Translations under genes and position numbers: made by a program
The notes under the pieces: generated by a model
Told to the model about the DNA's origin: nothing
Database searches by the model: none
The model's input: the letters and a program-made list of their open reading frames with translations, nothing else
NCBI GenBank assembly: GCA_963995505.1
Contig: OZ023186.1
Span: 17,987,570 to 18,051,569, forward strand
Origin: Hypericum androsaemum
Lineage: Eukaryota > Streptophyta > Magnoliopsida > Malpighiales > Hypericaceae
DNA length: 64,000 bases
Reading direction: 5' to 3'
Shown here: piece after piece, positions 58,228-64,000 of the stretch
How positions within the stretch are numbered: position 1 is the first letter of the stretch
Layout: every line of letters begins with the position of its first letter

Positions 58228-58728
58228 TTACACTTCATACCGGCGGCCGAATCCGAACTGGCAGCGGCCGGGGGAGAGGTTGCACATGGAAGGCAAGTTT
58301 CCAGCCATCTCGCGCATCTCATCCATGTCCATTTGCCCCATCTGGCGCCCCATCTGCCTCTGCATCATCATCCTCAGACCCTCGCATCGGCACATGGAGT
58401 CCATGTCCTCCAGCTGGTTGCAGCACATCTCGAAGTGTTGCTCCCCGAACTGCGGGTTGTCGTCACACCGTCCGAAGGGGCACGAGCCCCGTCCGCCTCT
58501 TCGTCCTCCTCCTCCTCGCATCCTTTCTTGCATCATGTATTGCATGCAGTGGAAAAGGTTCTGCTGCTGCTCGAACTGGTCCTCGCATTGTTGCATTGAT
58601 CCCCCGCCCCCGCCTCTTCTAGGGTTTTCGGTCTCCTCGTTGACCGTGACGATGGTCCGGGTGGCATCCGCCAGGAGGAGGGTTGCCGCGAGGGCCGCGA
58701 CGAGGAGGAGAGCGGTGAGTTTTGCCAT
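58228..58728 (-). CDS. Methionine-rich 2S albumin with extra cysteine pair
   Basis: 166-residue precursor with a signal peptide of about 22 residues (MAKLTALLLV...LADA). The eight-Cys skeleton is Cys48, Cys61, Cys102-Cys103, Cys113-x-Cys115, Cys149, Cys156. Two further cysteines, Cys83 and Cys88, lie in the Gly/Arg-rich interchain loop (SCPFGRC), which is not part of the usual fold. About 18 Met in the mature part (near 15 percent), including MMM at 120-122, mark a sulphur-rich storage albumin like those of Brazil nut and sesame. Stored in seed protein vacuoles after proteolytic cleavage. It is the head-to-head, near-identical paralogue of 60116-60607. No intron. Family members are often allergens; that is family knowledge only. 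Confidence 0.95.
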   Translation of the reverse strand: MAKLTALLLVAALAATLLLADATRTIVTVNEETENPRRGGGGGSMQQCEDQFEQQQNLFHCMQYMMQERMRGGGGRRGGRGSCPFGRCDDNPQFGEQHFEMCCNQLEDMDSMCRCEGLRMMMQRQMGRQMGQMDMDEMREMAGNLPSMCNLSPGRCQFGFGRRYEV

Positions 58729-58821
58729 GTCTAGCTAGGTTAGAGGACTAGGGAACTTTTTGATGAATTATGGTCTTTTCGTGTGTTTTGGGTGATGGGA
58801 AGTGAAGCAAGAGGCAGTGAA

Positions 58822-58860
58822 CTTATAGGCGTTTTGAGGGATCTGCATGGCAAGTACGTG
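58822..58860 (-). promoter_or_regulatory. TATA and composite ACGT/RY module of the 58.2-kb albumin
   Basis: Minus-strand TATAAG at 58827-58822. The 18-bp module CACGTACTTGCCATGCAG occupies 58860-58843, 16 bases upstream of the TATA box. It joins an ACGT core (bZIP type) and a CATGCA RY core (B3 type) at a fixed spacing shared with two other albumins in this window. Confidence 0.72.
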
Positions 58861-58874
58861 GGTTGTAGGGTCTG

Positions 58875-59950
58875 TGGTTATTTGTAAGCTAGTTTTAGCT
58901 CTGTACAAGAATTTTTTGGTGGAATGTGACGTTTTCCTCTCGTAGATCGCTAGGTGCGATTAGTTATGGAGTTATCCAGAGTCGGGAAAATCTTGCATTT
59001 ATTTAACTTTATAATTAAATTTTATGAATATACAAGATACAATTTACAACTGTCTCCTAAGTTAGGACTCTCTTGACTCTGGATACTAGTATTTTACTAG
59101 TAGAATTTATTGTTGTCGAAGTTTATCTAAGATATGATTATTTCAGTAATATTTTTATTTTGATTCGTGAAATATTAACTAAATACTTTCTCGAAAAAAG
59201 TTAAGTTCATCATTGAACTAGTTTATATTGACAACCGTGTGTTAGAATTTTATGAATATTTACGCGCAAGAGTTTGAATAGCATATGTTCATTTCCGATT
59301 AGAGTATAAGAAAATGAATAAAAACATGTCCTGAGAAAATGATCAAAAATTTAAATGCCAAAAGTGATGTTTGCATGAGGGGAAACGTGGTGGCTCACAG
59401 AGCTACACGTATAATAATGGAATAACGAGCATGCGAGTTCCGCCACTGGAGAATTGTCGCTTTCTTTTTTGGGATCTGAAGTAATTCTCGTAGTAAAAAC
59501 GACCGCGAAGTCTGTAGTTGTAATTAATAAGTAAGGTCAGATTTTGTCCTTAATTAATTAATTAATTTGGTTTGTCGTTATATATTGATGTTCGTGCCGA
59601 TAAATTCGGTGTCTCGTGAAAGCGTCGTCTAGTTGCGACGTCTTTCAAAGTTCAACCATTGATGACCTTTATCTTATGATATAAGAGATGGAATATTCTA
59701 GGAAAAATTGTCAACATATTCCTATAAAACATGTCTTCAATAAATTAATTAATATTGGATCACCTATTTGAAAACTACTCACTAGTTAACATACTAGGTC
59801 CAAATAATTTAATTAATTATATGAGTGTTAAATAGTTATGAGAATTTTATTAATTTTTAAAAATATTACTATATTTAAATTTTGATTAGTCAAATATGTA
59901 GACGTTTAGATATCGGGTCGTATAGGGTTCACGGGAGCCATTCACATAGA
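58875..59950. other. Intergenic region between divergent albumin genes
   Basis: AT-rich sequence between the two head-to-head promoters. About 59390-59450 contains ACGTGGTGG, GCTACACGTATAATA and GCATGCG, similar to the distal promoter of the 61.6-kb albumin (about 62205-62262), so it may be a distal seed enhancer. No gene seen. Confidence 0.5.
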
Positions 59951-59994
59951 CTCCAATCTTTACAACCTTGCAGGAAGTATCAGACCCCCTAACC

Positions 59995-60038
59995 CACGTA
60001 CTTGCCATCCAGGAACCCCCAAACCCCCTTACAAATAC
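59995..60038 (+). promoter_or_regulatory. ACGT/RY-like module and TATA-like box of the 60.1-kb albumin
   Basis: CACGTACTTGCCATCCAG at 59995-60012, one base different from the module of the 58.2-kb gene. The difference breaks the RY core (CATCCA for CATGCA). A weak TATA-like TACAAATAC follows at 60030-60038. Both changes could lower seed expression of this copy relative to its twin. Confidence 0.65.
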
Positions 60039-60115
60039 ACCACCTCTTCCACCTTTTTCACCATCACCAAAAACCCTAACAATTCTCTTCTATCGAAAGC
60101 CAAGTATAGCTAGAC

Positions 60116-60607
60116 ATGGCAAAGCTCACCGCTCTCCTCCTCGTTGTCGCCCTCGCGGCCACCCTCATCCTGGCGGAGGCCACCCGGACCATTGTCACGG
60201 TCAACGAGGAGACCCTAAACCCAAGAAGAGGCGGGGGAGGGGAATCCATGCAACAATGCGAGGAGCAGTTCGAGCAGCAGCAGAACCTCTTCCACTGCAT
60301 GCAGTACATGATGCAAGAAGGGATGCGGCTAGGACGAAGAGGCGGCGGACGGGGCTCGTGCCCCTTCGGCCGCTGCGACAAAAACCCGCAGTTCGGAGAG
60401 CAACACTTTGAAATGTGCTGCAACCAGTTGGAGGACATGGACACAATGTGCTGGTGCGAGGGTCTGAGGATGATGATGCAGCGACAGATGGGGCGCCAGA
60501 TGAGGCAAATGGACATGGAGGAGATGCACGAGATGGCCGGAAACTTGCCTTCCATGTGCAACCTCTCCCCCGGCCGATGCCAGTTCGGATTCGGCCGCCG
60601 CCACTAA
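60116..60607 (+). CDS. Methionine-rich 2S albumin with extra cysteine pair (paralogue)
   Basis: 163-residue precursor, nearly identical in design to the 58.2-kb gene. Signal peptide about 1-22; Cys48, Cys61, then the extra Cys82 and Cys87 in SCPFGRC; Cys101-Cys102, Cys112-x-Cys114, Cys148, Cys155; about 18 Met. The Arg usually found between the CxC cysteines is Trp here (MCWCEGL). The Gly/Arg loop is shorter and the C-terminus ends GRRH. The frame is intact and intronless, with AATAAA at 60630. It is divergent from the 58.2-kb gene and convergent with the 61.6-kb gene. Confidence 0.95.
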   Translation: MAKLTALLLVVALAATLILAEATRTIVTVNEETLNPRRGGGGESMQQCEEQFEQQQNLFHCMQYMMQEGMRLGRRGGGRGSCPFGRCDKNPQFGEQHFEMCCNQLEDMDTMCWCEGLRMMMQRQMGRQMRQMDMEEMHEMAGNLPSMCNLSPGRCQFGFGRRH

Positions 60608-60629
60608 GTGTAATCAATTTAGGGTATCC

Positions 60630-60635
60630 AATAAA
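60630..60635 (+). terminator. Polyadenylation signal of the 60.1-kb 2S albumin gene
   Basis: AATAAA 23 bases after the stop codon; the only canonical hexamer close to the gene. Confidence 0.55.
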
Positions 60636-60719
60636 AAGACGGCTAGTGTGGTGATGAGGTAGCACATCATCGTGTGCGAATGCTTCTCGTTTCTTTTGTG
60701 TGATATCTGAAACTCCCAT

Positions 60720-61500
60720 GGAATAACGGCACTCGCTCGCTGTAAATTCCTTATCTCAAAATTAGAAAATGCATGTAAATAGTAAGACTTAATTAAAGTC
60801 TTTCAAAGACTACAAGTACAAAATACACTACTGAGAGACTATTTCCATGCAAATTATCATTATTTTGTCCACTCTTCCCGGTTTGCTTTCGAGTTGGAAA
60901 CTTTTTAAGGGAACACTTCGTTTATAACGCTAAATTTTTGAACGAGAAGAAGATTCACTCGATTGTTATAAAAATGAAAAGATATTTAATACTGGACAGG
61001 CGGCGGCATGCTGGTTGGTTCCTGAAGGCTGGACGTTCGAAAGTTGGGTAGGGGGACAAAAGGAATCCCCTAGTATTCTCTACCTACTTGTGTCGGTTTC
61101 GAGTACTAATTTTTTGTTACTGATTATTTTTAAATCCTAAACACCCCATAATCTAATGGATTATCTCCACTGAGACTCGGCCTTTCTTGAGGTATCATTT
61201 ATGGAGCCAGACCCTGAGCTGAAGTCCAAAAGTTCATCCTGTCCAACCCATCAAAATTCTTATTAATTAGTTGGTGCATAACGATCAAAAAAATTAGTTG
61301 GTGTATCACCAAAACATAGCGCATTTATTTATTATTGCTAAATAAATGCAAGATTATTTAGGGTATTAACAACTCTTTTTTTCCATGCAACCACCAAAAC
61401 ATCCAATGTCAACATTACAAAACAAAAGCACAAACACAGACAAGACACACTCTCGATCGAACGTGTGCCCCAGCTAGTACACCTTATTATTTACTTCTCT
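60720..61500. other. Intergenic region between convergent albumin genes
   Basis: No gene, RNA or transposon end recognised. A short imperfect repeat ATTAGTTGGTG(C/T)AT occurs twice near 61266-61310. Confidence 0.45.
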
Positions 61501-61507
61501 CTCATCT

Positions 61508-61513
61508 TTTATT
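61508..61513 (-). terminator. Polyadenylation signal of the 61.6-kb 2S albumin gene
   Basis: AATAAA on the minus strand, 55-60 bases downstream of the stop codon at 61568. Confidence 0.55.
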
Positions 61514-61567
61514 CTTAAAAGATACAAGTACTACTAATACGAGGTGATTGATTTTGTATTAATTATT

Positions 61568-62086
61568 TTAGAACCACCCCATACGAGTGCTCCCGAACTG
61601 GCACCTCCCCGGAGACAAGTTGCACTGGGAAGGAATACTGCCGGCGGTCTGGAGCACCTGCCTCATCTCCTCCCTCCCCATCTGACCCCTCTGCTGCTGC
61701 TGCTGCGCGATCCTTCGCAGCCCGTCGCACCGACACTGGCTGTCCATCTCCTCCAGCTGCTGGCAGCACTGCTGCAACCCGGCCCTTGGGTTCTCGATCT
61801 CGTCCATGTCGATGTAGAGCTCATCACGGCGGCCTCGGGAACCACCCCCTTGTTGGCACTCCTTCCTCAGGAACTCCTGGCAGTGGGAGAGCTGCTGCTG
61901 CTTCTGGAACTGCTCCTGGCAGTGCCCTTGCCCCCTGCCTCCATGTTCCCTCTCCCTCTCCCGCCCCTCACGGTGGCGCGGGTTCTCGGCCTCCTCGTCG
62001 AGGATCACCGTGGTGCGGTAGATGGAGGCCTCGGCTACGAGGAGCACGGCGAGGAACGCCGCCAACAGGACGATTGCCTTTCCCAT
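61568..62086 (-). CDS. 2S albumin, Gln-rich, with one extra cysteine
   Basis: 172-residue precursor. Signal peptide about 1-20 (MGKAIVLLAAFLAVLLVAEA). The Cys skeleton is Cys56, Cys69, Cys107-Cys108, Cys118-x-Cys120, Cys155, Cys162, plus an unpaired extra Cys77 (RKECQQGG) in the interchain loop. An Arg/Glu/His-rich propeptide (HREGREREREHGG) precedes the small chain. The C-terminal NLSPGRCQFG matches the Met-rich paralogues, so the three genes at 58-62 kb share an ancestor more recent than that with the 34.8-kb gene. Seed storage role as for the family. Intronless and intact. Confidence 0.95.
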   Translation of the reverse strand: MGKAIVLLAAFLAVLLVAEASIYRTTVILDEEAENPRHREGREREREHGGRGQGHCQEQFQKQQQLSHCQEFLRKECQQGGGSRGRRDELYIDMDEIENPRAGLQQCCQQLEEMDSQCRCDGLRRIAQQQQQRGQMGREEMRQVLQTAGSIPSQCNLSPGRCQFGSTRMGWF

Positions 62087-62167
62087 AGTTGGTGTAGTTG
62101 TTGAAGACTAGTGTTCTATGTGGGTTTTTTTGCTCGGTGATGGGGATTTTGGGAGATGGGGGAGGGG

Positions 62168-62208
62168 AATTTATAGGGATTGGAGGGTTTCTGCATGTTG
62201 AGTACGTG
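62168..62208 (-). promoter_or_regulatory. TATA and composite ACGT/RY module of the 61.6-kb albumin
   Basis: CTATAAATT at 62176-62168 and CACGTACTCAACATGCAG at 62208-62191 on the minus strand, with the same ACGT-to-RY spacing as the 58.2-kb gene. Further ACACGTA/TACGTGT sites lie near 62222 and 62245, and CCATGCA near 62255. Confidence 0.72.
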
Positions 62209-62676
62209 GTGGGGTGGATTAACACGTAGGAGATGAAGCTACACGTATATTTTCCATGCACCTGGTGGCTTCTGAACTTGGGTTTTGGTTTGATCCTGGG
62301 AACGAAAAAATATACAGTGCATGCAATTTTGGAGTTTCCTAGCCCTGGGAGGATCAGCATTGCAGGTTTGGTTTTTATCCTTGTTGTGTCGTTTTGAGAG
62401 GGAGGTGACACTTAATGGGTTTCTTTTGGGTTTATACCAATATTATGGGTCTATTTATTAGATCGACTAATTTATTAATACTGTTACGTTTTGAAGATTC
62501 GGATTCGTGACCTATTGATCCGCAAGAATAATCATATCATGCATCGATCTAGGTGATCGTTTTTTAAAAAAGGTAGAAATTTTATTACTTTACAACCATT
62601 GGTACAATGTCACCTAAGAAAGTTACCGGTTGCACAAGGTAAGCAACGTCTGACATCTAATCACACCCTGTACACA

Positions 62677-62836
62677 GTGCATGGGGATGTAGCCGGTGGA
62701 TTCATTAAAAATTTTGTTGTGAAAAAATTGATGAAAATTTCACAACGGGAAAAAGAGTGCATGGAGATGTAGCCGGTGAATTCATTAAAAATTTTGTTGT
62801 GAAAAAATTGATGAAAATTTCACAACGGGAAAAAGA
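62677..62836. repeat. Tandem duplication, two 80-bp units with internal hairpin
   Basis: GTGCATGGGGATGTAGCCGG begins at 62677 and again (one change) at 62757. Each unit contains GTTGTGAAA...TTTCACAAC, an inverted repeat that could form a hairpin. The units differ at only two or three bases. Confidence 0.9.
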
Positions 62837-62839
62837 GTT

Positions 62840-63420
62840 CCATAAATAGCAAAATATTTTTTTTTGCTATCGATCGTTGGATCAAATATTTTTTTTCGGT
62901 TCCCTTGTTCATTCGACAAATTCAATGGCACAAGATCATCAAACATGCAAAACCCATGAGCCCAAGCTTCTGGCCCTGTTATGTTGGGCCGACGCTAGCT
63001 AGATCAGTCTCCTGTCTCTCTCTGGACATTCAGTTCAGAGTATTTGGACATTTACATATGGCGCCCAGTAGATCCTCATCTTCCAGACCCAAAAAATAGA
63101 TTCACTCATCTACAGCTGGGACCTTAGCTGGTTACAATCATCTTTAACATTTGATAAATTCATAAATTTTTAATCTTTTAAAATTCTATTCGACCCATGT
63201 AATAATTTTCAATTTATTAGAAAAAGGGGCTCATTCCTTTTTTAAGTCCAAACAAGACGGAGTCGTTTTAGTGAAGATTCGTGCCTATCTTTTTTTGATA
63301 AAAAATTCGTGTCTATCCCGAGGAAAAAACATCCACATACTATTGAGTTCCTCAATTACGAAATTGCCCTCTATCCAAAAGTCCAAACTGACCTAAGAAA
63401 AGAAAAGGGGTCCACAATCC
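62840..63420. other. Intergenic, no gene seen
   Basis: No gene recognised. This interval probably contains the promoter of the gene whose leader begins near 63480. Confidence 0.4.
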
Positions 63421-63479
63421 TCACACGCTTCACACGAATTATATTATTATTATCTTCCTTTTTCCCTTTTTATTTATTT

Positions 63480-63532
63480 CCTTCCCAATACTCTTCCTCT
63501 CTCCCTCATATTCTCGCGAACCAAGCAACCCT

Positions 63533-63564
<32 letters not shown>

Positions 63565-63617
63565 AACTCCTCTTCCCCATCCAAACAAGAGGCCTTCTCT
63601 CGATCTCATCGAATCAG
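63480..63617 (+). other. 5' UTR exon of an unidentified gene
   Basis: A CT-rich then AG-rich leader with no ATG-led coding part, ending ATCGAATCAG at 63617 before a consensus donor GTAACTGG. It resembles the untranslated first exons of highly expressed plant genes. The coding exons lie beyond the window, so the product cannot be named. Confidence 0.6.
63533..63561 (+). repeat. (AG)n microsatellite in the leader exon
   Basis: About 14 AG dinucleotides within the presumed 5' UTR. GA repeats in leaders are common in plants and bind GAGA-type factors. Confidence 0.9.
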
Positions 63618-64000
63618 GTAACTGGGTTCCTTCCGTTTTTGGCTTCAAGATCGAAATTCGAAACTTTTCAATTGGGTATCGGTTAATCGCGAAAGATCGG
63701 GCCTTTATCGATAGTTTTTTCTCGTTTTCCCCCCAAAGTTTTGATCTTTAGGTATATTCTTCTCTGGGTTTCATGTTTTACATCTGAATTTGGATGAATT
63801 GGAATTGTTGAATAGGGTTTCTCGTTTTCCCTAAAGATTTGATCTTTAGGTATATTCTTCTCTGGGTTTCATGTTTTACATCTCAATTTGGATGAATTGG
63901 AATTGGTTATAATTGGAATTGGTGAATAGGGTTTCTCGTTTTTCCTAAAGTTTTGATCTTTAGGTATATTGTTCTCTGGGTTTCATGTTTTACATCTGAA
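63618..64000 (+). other. Start of a leader intron with about 100-bp direct repeats
   Basis: After the donor at 63618, a block beginning GATCTTTAGGTATATTCTTC and continuing TCTGGGTTTCATGTTTTACA starts at 63743, 63841 and 63955 (periods 98 and 114). Each is preceded by a GTTTCTCGTTTTYCC element. The intron runs off the window. Confidence 0.7.

Overview
This is nuclear DNA from a flowering plant. The evidence is plant-type ubiquitin (Ser19, Asp24, Ala57), leader introns directly before the ATG, seed 2S albumins, and a dense load of plant hAT, Mutator-like (MULE), Ty1/copia, LINE and endogenous pararetrovirus sequence. Two of the albumins are very methionine-rich, a style known from Brazil nut and sesame. 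That hints at an asterid/Ericales-like eudicot, but the sequence alone does not fix the species.

Host genes fall in two sets. Three polyubiquitin genes lie in the same orientation (CDS 3148-4293, 11820-12965 and 32296-33441). All share a promoter with a G-box and TATTTAA box, a 0.5-0.7 kb leader intron and a five-unit head-to-tail ubiquitin array. Genes 1 and 2 are intact. Gene 3 has a stop codon at Lys11 of unit 4, and its upstream region is split by about 8 kb of inserted transposons. Four 2S albumin genes (34819-35328 minus, 58228-58728 minus, 60116-60607 plus, 61568-62086 minus) encode seed storage proteins. Three of them share a compact CACGTAC...CATSCAG promoter module. At the far right (about 63.4-64.0 kb) the 5' end of another plus-strand gene begins; its coding part lies outside the window.

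The rest is mostly layered mobile DNA. 1-2319: decayed hAT. 4971-6327: hAT deletion derivative with a perfect 8-bp target duplication. 7112-8399 and 9913-10806: MULEs with perfect 9-bp duplications, the first carrying a captured RING-E3-like fragment. About 8445-8782: CCT-theta (TCP-1) pseudogene fragment. 15065-23209: full-length copia element with a 5-bp duplication. 23294-25591 and 25674-31291: two insertions that split the polyubiquitin 3 upstream region, the second carrying a plant-mobile-domain gene and a MULE transposase N-terminus. 36738-46684: two copia copies of one family joined head to head. About 47338-49407: 5'-truncated LINE. About 49.6-57.1 kb: decayed, florendovirus-like endogenous pararetrovirus.

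No tRNA, rRNA, CRISPR or bacterial-type operon was seen. The most informative signals are the split promoter plus truncated array of polyubiquitin 3, the extra cysteine pair in the Met-rich albumins, the 44-bp promoter repeats and missing RNase H in the pararetrovirus, and the nested inverted structure at 30.9-31.3 kb.
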